DNA of 64,000 nt, taken from VXPW01 sp965115815. Its GTDB lineage: Bacteria; Pseudomonadota; Alphaproteobacteria; TMED109. The translations under genes and the position numbers were made by a program. Positions 38,859-47,147 of the stretch are shown one piece after another; positions within the stretch are counted from its first letter, which is position 1, and each line of letters begins with the position of its first letter. A model generated the notes under the pieces. That model was not told the origin of the DNA. It ran no database searches and saw nothing but the letters and a program-made list of their open reading frames with translations. The stretch lies in NCBI GenBank assembly GCA_965115815.1, contig OZ220465.1, forward strand, positions 1,674,001 through 1,738,000, in the 5' to 3' direction.

Positions 38859-40099
38859 GCAACCTCTCCGACTATCTGCTCGGTATCCCGAAGGCGGATT
38901 TCGCCGGACATCAGCTTCGGGAGAAGCAGATCGCGGGTCTGCGCCAGTTCGCGGGACTCTCGACGATTTGAGAGCAGCAGATCCATCATGGTGCTGACTG
39001 TCCTGTCGAACAACGCAAGCAATTTTGGATTTGCAGCCAAGACCTCGCAAGCGAGAAGAGACTTTGGCGGGCCGCGTTGATGGCTCTTCGACGTGCCGGT
39101 GACCCTCGCGCTCATCTCCGCTCTGAAAATTGAGCTTCCAAAGAGGCAGTATAGTACACTGCGGGTTGCCGGTGCCAGAGGCGTAAGGGCTAGAAATTCG
39201 GTGGACGCAATTGGAGGGGCTTTGCCATTGGGGTCAGGCAACCATACCCGTTCAATCTCGGGATTGAGCTTGGACAGAAGAACCGCGCTCTCTGGCACAA
39301 TCGTCTTGTTGCTCTTGATCGAGCCACCAAGTTCAATGGTCGGCTCATTTCCGGCATCGTAAGCGGGGATGCTGTAATGCTCGTAGATGCGCTCGGGTTT
39401 TGCACTGGGCGACAAGGTGGCGCGATGGTGTTTCGCTAACTGGCTTAGCGTGTAGGGAAACCACCCGACCGGCTTGCCTTCGCCGTCCAACGCATCGGGA
39501 AACAGCTCCCACAGTTCGGGAGCGAGGTAGGGGGAGCGCCCTGCCATTTTCGCCCGGACCGGCCCGAAATCGACGAACCAGTCCTTGAAGAGCGCCCGCG
39601 CCATCGCCTCCAGCGTCCCGTTCATCCGCCGGTTCCGCTCGATCTTGTCGTCGAGCGCGCCGAGAATGCCCGCAATGGCGCGCTGCTCGGGGAGGGGTGG
39701 GAGCTGGATTCCATATTCAGATGCGCATATCCAACTCGCGCGGGGCATTCGAGTTCCTTCAGATCGAGAGTTTACGAAATCGACAAAATGTTGAGATGCC
39801 AAACAATAATGAACGAACCCCTGATCAACACCGTTCCTGGATCTGACGACCCAGATGTCAGTTGAACAAATGCCGTCGAAAGGAGCTCTTGCGACTTTGC
39901 GAAAATACGGCCTGAGCTTCCCGAACAGCGTATCTCCCGCTCGGAATCGGCTCTTGATGCTTTCTACATCGCTTGCAGTACCCCGGCCAGTCAGATGCAG
40001 CGAGCCCTCGCCTATGTGCTCAAGACCAACATAGGGAAAGTCCGCAAAAACCTCAGACGGTTGGATCGGATCTCGCACCAGACGGGCACATTTCCCCAA
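38855..40099 (-). CDS. hsdS: Type I restriction-modification specificity subunit HsdS, orphan
   Basis: This 414-residue subunit directs a type I methylase/nuclease to its DNA site. The first target-recognition domain contains FRAGDTLFGKLRPYFRKV. The central conserved helix region is LPPLPEQRAIAGILGALDDKIERN. A second recognition domain follows, and the C-terminal conserved region is TRDLLLPKLMSGEIRL. The usual first few residues are missing. The only start I see is TTG at 40099 (LGKCARLVRD), close to the end of a large transposase gene, so the N terminus may have been trimmed. No hsdM or hsdR is present in the window. It leads a coupled operon with DUF4365 and the unknown gene. Confidence 0.88.
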   Translation of the reverse strand: MGKCARLVRDPIQPSEVFADFPYVGLEHIGEGSLHLTGRGTASDVESIKSRFRAGDTLFGKLRPYFRKVARAPFDGICSTDIWVVRSRNGVDQGFVHYCLASQHFVDFVNSRSEGTRMPRASWICASEYGIQLPPLPEQRAIAGILGALDDKIERNRRMNGTLEAMARALFKDWFVDFGPVRAKMAGRSPYLAPELWELFPDALDGEGKPVGWFPYTLSQLAKHHRATLSPSAKPERIYEHYSIPAYDAGNEPTIELGGSIKSNKTIVPESAVLLSKLNPEIERVWLPDPNGKAPPIASTEFLALTPLAPATRSVLYCLFGSSIFRAEMSARVTGTSKSHQRGPPKSLLACEVLAANPKLLALFDRTVSTMMDLLLSNRRESRELAQTRDLLLPKLMSGEIRLRDTEQIVGEVA

Positions 40100-40125
40100 T
40101 TTCAGACGTCCTGACCTCGTCCAAC

Positions 40126-42434
40126 GTCAGGTGAGACGATTCTGGGGTGTTGTGCCGTCGATGTCGTAGACGAGGCGGAGGTTGGTTCCCGGATAGACGG
40201 TCCTGGTCTGGTTGAGTTCTTCGATCAGCGGCAGCAGTGCTTTTTCGGTTGCGTTGTTGGCCAGGCCGAGGATGTTGACCCTGAGGATGCCGCTTTCGGG
40301 GTCCGGCTCGATGCTGGCATCGGCGGTCATCAGGGCGGCGAGGAGGGTGCGGACGGTGTTGGGTCGTGCCTTTCCCCGGATCACGGGGGCCATCATGCGG
40401 GTTTCGGCGCGATCGCAGATCATGCGGACGAGATCGATGAGGAGGCGTCGCGTTCGTGGCAAGGTGTCGGGCTGGTCGCGGTCGGCACGTTCGCCGACAC
40501 GGACATGGCTGGCCAGGGTCGAGCGGCGCTCCTTGAGTTCGGCGAGGGCCTCCTCGAGAGCGCCGACTTCGGCAGCGAGAGCGTCGGTTGCCTTGCTCTT
40601 GGCGGTGGCCCTGGCGACCCGCACCTGCAGTTGAGCGAGGCGCGCCTGGTGCTTCCGGATGGCCGTGCGCACGGTCCTCATGGCCGGATGGACCACGAGG
40701 GTGTCGTCATCGAGCGTCTCGAAGCCCTGCTCCGGCAGGGCGTCAAGGTTGTAGGCGTCACGCATGTACTGGAAGAAGTTCTCCTGAACCCAGCGCGAGA
40801 ACATGGCCCCGGCGACCTCTTCCATCGCCATCCCCGGATGGGTGGTGATGAGCGGCACCTGGCGGCCATGGTCCAGGAGGCGGCGGATCTGGCGGACCTT
40901 GTAGCCCTTGGCCAGAGCGATCTTCTTCTCGGCCCGTCGGACCTGGGTCGAGGGGGTCCCCGCCGGCCCGTGAAGGGGCACCGTGCATTCCGTGAAGTCC
41001 TCGACGGCCCAGTCCTTGCCCTTGAAGTTCTTGTGCCAGGTGAGGACCGCGATGCCGCGGCGCGCCCGACGGCGGAACCGGTCCGGGCTCCAGCCCTCGC
41101 GGTCAAAGACCAGGGTGACCGCCGGCGGGCCGCCGCGAAGAAGGTCACCGGCATCCCCGGTGACGACCCCCAGGGTCTCCAGCTCAGGGACCACGTCCTG
41201 CTCCAGAGCCCGCACCATCGTGCCATCGAGATCCTTGTGGAGACACACCAACGGGGCGCCCGAAAGGGCGTGGATCCAATCGCTTGCCGCGGCCGGAAGG
41301 CAGAGCTTCTGGCGCGACACGAAGGGCTTCGGCACCGTACCCTTGCCGTGGTAGACCTTGACAGGGCCGTCCACGGCCAGCGTCATCCAATCCTGCGAGC
41401 CGTCCTCGAGCCAGGACCGCCCGAGGGCCCGTTGCCATGCCTCCACCGTCTCGGGAGAGGCGGCAAGGGCGGCCACCTTCCTCCTCAGGGTCTTGACCTC
41501 CGGGCATCGGTCGAGACCCAGCAGAAGACCCCATTCCCCGGGCGCCGGGTAGCGCAGTCTCTCCGGCGTGCGCACCCGGGCCAGGGTCATGAAAGCCAGC
41601 AGGATGAGGACGGTCGAGAGACCGTAGAACCCCGCCGGCAGACGCAAGACGCGGTGCGCCGTCTCGAGGAGACCCTCCCGCAGCAGCATCGGCAGGGCCG
41701 CAAGGACCCCGCCTCTCTCGACCGCAAGGGCCTTCGTGTCGAAGCGAGGAGCGGCCTCCTCCCTCATCCCCGTGGAAGCCCGCAGGCGCCCCTCGACATC
41801 GTGGCAGGCCCGTCCCCTCGCCGGACGCCGGGCCTCCTTCGAGCGTTGCGAACGTTCGCTTGCCGCGGCGCCCTCGACCACCGGAGCCTGGAGGACGCCT
41901 GACCGCAGGTTCTCGTGGAAGGTGCTGTGCGACACGCCCAGCGCCCGGGCACAGGCGCGTCCGCTGGTGCCCGAGGCCAGCATCGTTTCGGCGCGTCGCG
42001 CCATCGCCGGGGAGATCACCGTGCGTCTCCGCGGCCGCTGCGGTGCGCCGAACGCCGCCTCGCCCTTGGCTTTCAGGAGCTTCACCGCACGGTAGACGGT
42101 GGGCCGTGAGACCCCGAAGGCCCTCGCCAAATCGACCACGCGCACACCGGCGGCCGTGGAGAACCGGGCGATGCGCAGGGCCTGGGCACGGGAGTCCTGG
42201 GCCGCATGGCAGTCGAACGGCTCGAGATTGGAGAAATACCACGCCTGATCGCCGATGACGGCCCACGAGAAGGACGAGGCGATGGGGGTGGCATGAGCCG
42301 GCTGGAGCGGTAGGGAGGGGGTCCTGGCGATTCCAATGTGTAACACATGATATTAGACACACTGGTCGCCACATGTCAAGCGGAATCCGCACCGAAACAG
42401 CCAGAAACACAGGAAAACAGGGGGACTTCCTGAC
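40126..42434 (-). mobile_element. Large insertion sequence upstream of hsdS (about 2.3 kb, unassigned family)
   Basis: The boundaries are proposed from a short inverted repeat, GTCAGG (40126-40131) and CCTGAC (42429-42434), that brackets the large transposase gene. The transposase stop lies inside the left repeat. No target duplication is visible. The ends are therefore tentative. Confidence 0.5.
40127..42346 (-). CDS. Large DDE-type transposase, family not assigned
   Basis: The 739-residue product has a winged/helix-turn-helix N terminus (VVDLARAFGVSRPTVYRAVKLL, residues 70-91) and a second HTH-like stretch (ACARALGVSHSTFHENL). A DDE-like core follows: Asp326 in LAVDGPVKVYHG, Asp415 in TLVFDREGWSPD and Glu522 in RWVQENFFQYMRD. 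A long C-terminal coiled-coil region (LAAEVGALEEALAELKERR) completes it. The order D...D...E with RW-x-x-EN before a helix is that of transposases with a helical insertion before the Glu. The frame is uninterrupted, so the element may be active. It sits directly upstream of hsdS. Confidence 0.75.
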   Translation of the reverse strand: MLHIGIARTPSLPLQPAHATPIASSFSWAVIGDQAWYFSNLEPFDCHAAQDSRAQALRIARFSTAAGVRVVDLARAFGVSRPTVYRAVKLLKAKGEAAFGAPQRPRRRTVISPAMARRAETMLASGTSGRACARALGVSHSTFHENLRSGVLQAPVVEGAAASERSQRSKEARRPARGRACHDVEGRLRASTGMREEAAPRFDTKALAVERGGVLAALPMLLREGLLETAHRVLRLPAGFYGLSTVLILLAFMTLARVRTPERLRYPAPGEWGLLLGLDRCPEVKTLRRKVAALAASPETVEAWQRALGRSWLEDGSQDWMTLAVDGPVKVYHGKGTVPKPFVSRQKLCLPAAASDWIHALSGAPLVCLHKDLDGTMVRALEQDVVPELETLGVVTGDAGDLLRGGPPAVTLVFDREGWSPDRFRRRARRGIAVLTWHKNFKGKDWAVEDFTECTVPLHGPAGTPSTQVRRAEKKIALAKGYKVRQIRRLLDHGRQVPLITTHPGMAMEEVAGAMFSRWVQENFFQYMRDAYNLDALPEQGFETLDDDTLVVHPAMRTVRTAIRKHQARLAQLQVRVARATAKSKATDALAAEVGALEEALAELKERRSTLASHVRVGERADRDQPDTLPRTRRLLIDLVRMICDRAETRMMAPVIRGKARPNTVRTLLAALMTADASIEPDPESGILRVNILGLANNATEKALLPLIEELNQTRTVYPGTNLRLVYDIDGTTPQNRLT

Positions 42435-42451
42435 GGGCGCGATAGGCCTCC

Positions 42452-42838
42452 TCAGAAGGGCAGGTCAGGATGTCTGAATTTTGTGCACACCGTGTTGCAA
42501 TTTCGGTTGGTGATTTTCCGATCCTCTATTGCAATCAGCACCACATGATCCCGCTCGATCTCCCGGTGGAAGCGTGCCGGCAGGCGCGCCCAGTCCCGGG
42601 CCTCGACCAGGAAAGGGAGGCTCGATTCCCGCACCGCCTCCTCGAAATCCGCCACGTTGCCTGCCGGAATTTCCCTCAATCCCGGCCCGCGCAGCACCAG
42701 ATCGAGATCGCTGCCGTCATGGCTGCGCCCGTGGACGCGGCTGCCATAGGCCCACACCTCGACCTCGGGCAGATGCTCCCGCACCAGCGCCTCCAGCACC
42801 GCGCGGTGCTGCGGCTGGAGATGCAGCCGGTCAGTCAT
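42452..42838 (-). CDS. mntA: MntA-like minimal nucleotidyltransferase (antitoxin)
   Basis: This 128-residue minimal nucleotidyltransferase has the signature GSRVHGRSHDGSDLDLVL (Gly32-Ser33, Asp44-x-Asp46) and a third acidic position in FLVEARDW. Enzymes of this type AMPylate, and so silence, the HEPN ribonuclease encoded next to them. It overlaps the upstream HEPN gene by 8 bp. The last 15-20 residues (NTVCTKFRHPDLPF) are unusual and may be read-in from neighbouring sequence. Confidence 0.85.
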   Translation of the reverse strand: MTDRLHLQPQHRAVLEALVREHLPEVEVWAYGSRVHGRSHDGSDLDLVLRGPGLREIPAGNVADFEEAVRESSLPFLVEARDWARLPARFHREIERDHVVLIAIEDRKITNRNCNTVCTKFRHPDLPF

Positions 42839-43256
42839 CCGGTCTTGCCGTGATCATGTCCGCCAGCGCCTGGGAATCGGCGATAAAGTCGGGCAGCAGC
42901 CTCAGCGTGGCCCCGGCGAAGCCTGCGCCGTAGTCGTGCGCGGTATCGTTGCGGTGGTCGCGATAGCCGAACCAGCGTTCCGCCGCGCTGGCTTCGATCA
43001 GTCCGTGCCGGGCGGCGTGGCGGAACCGGCCCTTGAAGGCAAGCCGGTCGGCCTGTCGGTTGCTGGCGAAGAAGGCGGCAAGCCGCTTGCGCAACCGTTT
43101 GCCGCTCTGCTCCAGCACCAGCCCGAACTCCTTCACGCAGGCGGTGCGATCGATGTCGTACAGGAAATCGTCCGCCGCGCGATGCTGGTCGATCTTGCCG
43201 AAAACGGTCTCCAGCGTTCCGATGCAGCGCCGCAGGAAGGTGGTATCGAGACTCAT
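42831..43256 (-). CDS. hepT: HEPN-domain toxin (HepT-like / HI0074 family)
   Basis: This 141-residue all-helical protein is of the nucleotidyltransferase substrate-binding type. It contains the HEPN ribonuclease motif R-x4-H (Arg102-Asn-Asp-Thr-Ala-His107) in YRDHRNDTAHDYG; the downstream tyrosine in the same stretch is the one AMPylated in studied HepT proteins. The start at 43256 (MSLDTTFLRRCIGTLE) is the first family-like Met; the frame is open far upstream without similarity. Gene order is toxin first, antitoxin second, with an 8-bp overlap, typical of HEPN/MNT modules. Confidence 0.85.
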   Translation of the reverse strand: MSLDTTFLRRCIGTLETVFGKIDQHRAADDFLYDIDRTACVKEFGLVLEQSGKRLRKRLAAFFASNRQADRLAFKGRFRHAARHGLIEASAAERWFGYRDHRNDTAHDYGAGFAGATLRLLPDFIADSQALADMITARPDD

Positions 43257-43582
43257 GTCCCGCTGCTCCGTCCCCGGTGCGCAGATCCGTTGCGGCTCAT
43301 CCATGAGCGGCAGGCCGATTTGTCGCTCGCTCGTTTGGCAAAACACCGGTCTCGACAGCAATCGGCCGACACCGGCGAATCCCGATCCGATCGGCAACCT
43401 GGCCGCGTCGGGATCGACCCACCGGTATCCACCGGCCAGCATACCCGCATGCCCACGCTGCGGAATCCCGCCGAACACGGTTGCGATCGGCCATTGCAGG
43501 ATCGGGATTTCCCATGTCGTGGCAGACCGCCCCCTCCGTTTTCCTTCGACCTGACCGGACTCCGGACCGGGCCATCGGTCTT
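43257..43582. other. 326-bp region without a supportable gene
   Basis: It lies between the HEPN gene and the DUF4143 ATPase gene. Open frames here are extensions of neighbouring frames with no similarity. It presumably carries the HEPN/MNT promoter. Confidence 0.4.
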
Positions 43583-44857
43583 TCAGGCCTCCCAGAGCAT
43601 CCGGAACGGCATGGCGAACAGTCCGGGACTCGGCCGCTGGATGCGTTCGCCATCGTGAAGGAGAATGCCGCAGGCGAATCGCTTGCCTGCGATCTCCTTC
43701 AGGCGCCGCAGTCCGCCGAAGTCCCGGGGCCGGGCCGTCGCTCCCGCCTTGATCTCGATTCCCGCGACGAGGCCCGGAGAGCGCTCCAGAACCAGGTCGA
43801 CCTCGACGCCGTCCTTGTCCCGATAATGACGGACGGTCGGCGGATCGTCCGCAAGGGCGACGGCCTTGGCGATCTCCCCGTGCACGAAACTCTCCAGAAG
43901 CGGTCCCAGCCCTTGACGGTCCCGCGCTATCGCTGCGGCATCCGTCCGCAGGAGCGCTGCGAGCAGACCGGAATCCAAAAACTGCAGTTTCGGCCTCCTG
44001 ACGAGCCGTTTCCGCCGGTTGTTGTGCCAGGCATCGACGCGTCGGATCAGGAACAGGTTCTCCAGCAGGACCAGCCAGCGATCGACCGTCCTGCCGTCCA
44101 CGCCGAGGCCGGCGCCAAGACCGGACAGGTTGAGCAGCTGACCTGCGGAAACGGCCGCGTGATCGATCAGGCGAACCATCTTGCCGCGCTTGCGGACGGA
44201 AGCGATGTCGAGGACATCGCGTTCGGCCAGTGCCTGCGCATAGGCACGCAACCAAGCGCTGCGCCGCGCCGGGGCGGAGCGGGAAAGAGCGGGCGGATAG
44301 CTGCCGGCCACCACCCGTTCGATCAGGGCGGCGGTCGGCCCGGTCTCCTCAAGGGCCGGGAAGTCGCCGGCAAAGGCTCGGTCGAGGAATCGGGACGGGA
44401 CGGTACCGGCAATCTCGGTCTGGGAGAAGGGCAGGAGTTCGACGGTCTCGATGCGGCCGGCCAGCGAATCCGGAGAGATCGCGCTCCGGAACAGTTCGGC
44501 CGAACCCGTGAGCAGGAACCGTCCGGGGGCGGGACGTTCGTCGACCGCCTTCTTGAGCGCCAGGATCAGGTCCGGGGCGCGCTGGATCTCGTCGATCGCG
44601 GCGGTGTGCAGGCCTCGGACGAAGCCCGCCGGATCGTCCCGGGCGAACCTCCGGGACTGATCGTCGTCCAGCGAAACGAATGCCCGGCCGTCGTTCTCGG
44701 CGAGCCGGCGGGCCAGCGTCGTTTTCCCCGACTGGCGTGGCCCCACGATGGCGACCATCCGGGTATCGGAGAGCGCGAGGCGAACGCGCGCCTCGGCGTG
44801 TCGTTCCACAAAGCGCCCCGCAGGGGCCGCCCGATTCGGCACCGCACTTCGTCCCAT
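43583..44857 (-). CDS. AAA ATPase with C-terminal DUF4143 domain
   Basis: This 424-residue protein has a Walker A motif (IVGPRQSGKTTLARRL, near residue 35), Walker B (HTAAIDEIQRAPDL) and sensor region FLLTGSAELF. DUF4143 follows at the C terminus (KLQFLDSGLLAALL, HGEIAKAVA and YRDKDGVEVDLVLE). The last motif contains acidic residues reminiscent of PD-(D/E)XK nucleases. Such proteins are widespread, often in accessory regions, and their function is not established. The Met at 44857 opens the family-like sequence (FVERHAEARVRLAL); the frame is open to 44962. It stands alone between HEPN/MNT and ccmE. Confidence 0.88.
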   Translation of the reverse strand: MGRSAVPNRAAPAGRFVERHAEARVRLALSDTRMVAIVGPRQSGKTTLARRLAENDGRAFVSLDDDQSRRFARDDPAGFVRGLHTAAIDEIQRAPDLILALKKAVDERPAPGRFLLTGSAELFRSAISPDSLAGRIETVELLPFSQTEIAGTVPSRFLDRAFAGDFPALEETGPTAALIERVVAGSYPPALSRSAPARRSAWLRAYAQALAERDVLDIASVRKRGKMVRLIDHAAVSAGQLLNLSGLGAGLGVDGRTVDRWLVLLENLFLIRRVDAWHNNRRKRLVRRPKLQFLDSGLLAALLRTDAAAIARDRQGLGPLLESFVHGEIAKAVALADDPPTVRHYRDKDGVEVDLVLERSPGLVAGIEIKAGATARPRDFGGLRRLKEIAGKRFACGILLHDGERIQRPSPGLFAMPFRMLWEA

Positions 44858-45067
44858 CGGGAATTCCGGTCCGTCCCGTTCGGACTGCAGGATCGATCCC
44901 CTCTGCGTCGCGCGCAAGTTCCCGGCGCCTCCGGACCGGTCCCCGACGGCGGAATCCGGCAAGGCACCCGGAAGCGGGCGCCGAACCCCAGGTTCTGGTC
45001 CCGGGAAGGCGGAGGACGGCGAAGGTCGCGGACCCCGCTCCGGACCGGAGGCCGCATCCGGGTCCGG

Positions 45068-45523
45068 TCAGTAGGCCGGATCGCTCCCGGTGTCGGGGTG
45101 CAGTCCCTGTTCCCGGAGAGCGTCGGCCACTTCCCTCGGCATGTAGGTTTCGTCGTGCTTGGCCAGGATGTCGGTGGCCGCGAAGGTTCCGTCGGGCAGG
45201 AAGCGGCCTTCGGCGACGACGCCCTGCCGTTCCCGAAACAGGTCCGGAAGCAGACCGGCATAGGTCACCGCGACTTCGCTCGCGCCGTCGGTCACGACGA
45301 ACCGGACCTCAAGACTGTCGGGCGCGCGGCGCACGCTTCCGGACTTGACCAGACCGCCCAGCCGGAGGGCTTCGCCGGGGTGGAATTCGCGCTCGGCCGC
45401 CTGGGTCGGGCTGTAGAAGAACACGAGCGTGTCGTTGAGCGCCCGGAACGCAAGGGTCGCGGCCCCGCCCAAGGCCAGGCCGGCCAGCAGGAGGCCGATC
45501 AGGCGCCGGTGCTTGCGGGTCAC
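45068..45523 (-). CDS. ccmE: Cytochrome c maturation heme chaperone CcmE
   Basis: CcmE is anchored in the inner membrane and carries heme through a covalent bond to a conserved histidine before passing it to CcmF. The 151-residue protein has an N-terminal anchor (residues 9-26), an OB-fold periplasmic domain and the heme-binding block LAKHDETYMP (His123, Tyr127). The start is a GTG at 45523 that overlaps the ccmD stop (GTGA). It is the last gene of the ccmABCDE unit. Confidence 0.95.
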   Translation of the reverse strand: MTRKHRRLIGLLLAGLALGGAATLAFRALNDTLVFFYSPTQAAEREFHPGEALRLGGLVKSGSVRRAPDSLEVRFVVTDGASEVAVTYAGLLPDLFRERQGVVAEGRFLPDGTFAATDILAKHDETYMPREVADALREQGLHPDTGSDPAY

Positions 45524-45690
45524 CGCGGCCGCCGGCGGGGAGCGGCCCGCTCGGCCTCTTCGAGGGCGGCCCGCATGATCCGGCGCGCCCGCAAACTGGC
45601 GACCACGAGTCCGGCCAGGATCAGTCCGGCCGCGGCGTAGGCGGACCAGACGTAGACACCGTAGCCGCCCATTTCGAGAAACGCGCGCAC
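45520..45690 (-). CDS. ccmD: Heme exporter protein CcmD
   Basis: CcmD is a small membrane protein that helps release holo-CcmE from the CcmABC complex. The 56-residue frame starts at a GTG (45690) one base after the ccmC stop and reads VRAFLEMGGYGVYVWSAYA. One membrane helix and a basic, arginine-rich cytoplasmic tail (SLRARRIMRAALEEAERAA) follow. The MGGY..YVW block is the family hallmark. The gene is short but its position between ccmC and ccmE, with overlap to ccmE, makes it secure. Confidence 0.9.
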   Translation of the reverse strand: MRAFLEMGGYGVYVWSAYAAAGLILAGLVVASLRARRIMRAALEEAERAAPRRRPR

Positions 45691-45691
45691 T

Positions 45692-46444
45692 TCAGCCTCC
45701 TTCGGGCCGGGCTGCGTGCAGGGCCGCCCGGCGCAAGGCCCGGAGGCGCCGCCGGCCGAGTTCGGTCTGGATCCGGACGACGAGCAGACCAGCGAACAGC
45801 AGCGTGAATCCCGCCGCCATGAGGAACAGCGGCGTCAGCATCGACGGGTCGATCGAGGGCCCGCCTGCGCGCAGGATACTGGCGGGTTGATGGAGGGTGT
45901 TCCACCAGTCGACGGAGAACTTGATCACGGGCAGGTTCACGGCTCCGACCAGCGCGAGGACGGTGGCCGCCCGTTCGCCGGTCTCCGGTTCGTCGAAGGC
46001 GTGAATCAGGGCCATGTAGCCCAAGTACAGGAACAGGAGAATCACGACCGAGGTGAGCCGCGCATCCCATACCCACCAGGCGCCCCACATGGGATGCCCC
46101 CAGATCGAACCGGTGACGATCGCGATCAGCGTGAAGCAGGCCCCGATCGGCGCGATGCCGCGTGCGGCGATCAGGGCCAAGGGGTGGCGCCAGACCAGCG
46201 CGACGGCGCTTGCCAGTGCGAGGCCGGCATATCCGGCCAGCGCGCTCCAGGCCGCGGGCACGTGCACGTACATGATGCGCGCGGCCTCTCCTTGCTGGTA
46301 GTCGGGCGGCGATTCCACCAGGCCGAGCCACAGCCCGGTTCCGATGCACAGGGCCGCGCCGGCTCCTGTCCAGGGAAGCAGCGGTACGGCCAACCGGAGA
46401 AATCGGGCCGGATTGGCCAACCGGTGCAGGGCCCCGGCCATCAT
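45692..46444 (-). CDS. ccmC: Heme exporter protein CcmC
   Basis: CcmC binds heme at the periplasmic face and loads it onto CcmE. The 250-residue protein has six membrane helices. Its tryptophan-rich motif is WGAWWVWD (residues 120-127), and heme-ligating histidines lie at MYVHVPAAW (His61) and later at NTLHQPASI. I start at the first of two Met codons at 46444; the frame is open to 46519 but overlaps ccmB without similarity. It lies 37 bp after ccmB. Confidence 0.95.
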   Translation of the reverse strand: MMAGALHRLANPARFLRLAVPLLPWTGAGAALCIGTGLWLGLVESPPDYQQGEAARIMYVHVPAAWSALAGYAGLALASAVALVWRHPLALIAARGIAPIGACFTLIAIVTGSIWGHPMWGAWWVWDARLTSVVILLFLYLGYMALIHAFDEPETGERAATVLALVGAVNLPVIKFSVDWWNTLHQPASILRAGGPSIDPSMLTPLFLMAAGFTLLFAGLLVVRIQTELGRRRLRALRRAALHAARPEGG

Positions 46445-46481
46445 GCAGGTCCAGTTCGTCCGGGCATCGGGAGCCTCGCCC

Positions 46482-47147
46482 TCAGTTGCGCACGGCCCGC
46501 AGGGCCGCGTGACCGGCATACGGCGCGAGCGCCAGGGCGGCCAGCGTCAGGGCGCCCAGTACGGAAAAATGGGCTCCGGAATCACGTCCCTTGAGCGTCT
46601 CGCCGACGGCTGCGGTGCCGAAGATCAACACGGGTACGGTCTGGGGCAGGACGATCAGCGCGGCCAGCATCCCGCCGCGCCGGACCGGGGCGGTGAGGGC
46701 GGCGCCCACCGTGCCGATGAGCGACAGCGCCGGCGTTCCGATCAGGAGGGCGCCGGCGAGCGGGACCGCTCCCCGAACCTCCATCCCGAGCGCGATGGCC
46801 GCCAGCGGCGCCAGGATCACGAAGGGAAGGCCGGTCACCAGCCAGTGGGCCAGGCTCTTGGCCAGGATCAGGATCGGACCGCTGGGCGCGTGCAGGAGGA
46901 GGAGATCGAGGGATCCGTCGGTCCGATCCGGCGCGAAGACACGTTCCAGCGACAGCATCGACGCCAGCAGGGCGACGGCCCAAGCGGCGCCCGGCGCGAT
47001 CCGGCTCAGGACCTCGCGCTCCGGACCGACGCCGAGCGGGAGCATCGCCATCGCGATCCCGAAGAACATCCACACGCCGAAGAGGTCCACGACCCCCCGG
47101 AGGCAGAGCCTCAGCTCCCGTTCCACGACCGTGCGCACGAAGGTCAC
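46482..47147 (-). CDS. ccmB: Heme exporter membrane subunit CcmB
   Basis: CcmB forms the membrane part of the CcmAB ATPase that drives release of holo-CcmE. The 221-residue protein has six helices. Landmarks are the opening FVRTVVERELRLCLRG, then FAPDRTDGSLDLLLL and TAPVRRGGMLAALIVLP. The start is a GTG at 47147 overlapping the ccmA stop (GTGA); upstream frame extension has no similarity. Confidence 0.95.
   Translation of the reverse strand: MTFVRTVVERELRLCLRGVVDLFGVWMFFGIAMAMLPLGVGPEREVLSRIAPGAAWAVALLASMLSLERVFAPDRTDGSLDLLLLHAPSGPILILAKSLAHWLVTGLPFVILAPLAAIALGMEVRGAVPLAGALLIGTPALSLIGTVGAALTAPVRRGGMLAALIVLPQTVPVLIFGTAAVGETLKGRDSGAHFSVLGALTLAALALAPYAGHAALRAVRN

Noticed and set aside
40107..40131. 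CCTGAC...GTCAGG inverted repeat as a terminator
   Set aside because: The stem is only six pairs with a 10-nt loop and no following T run; half of it is the proposed IS end.
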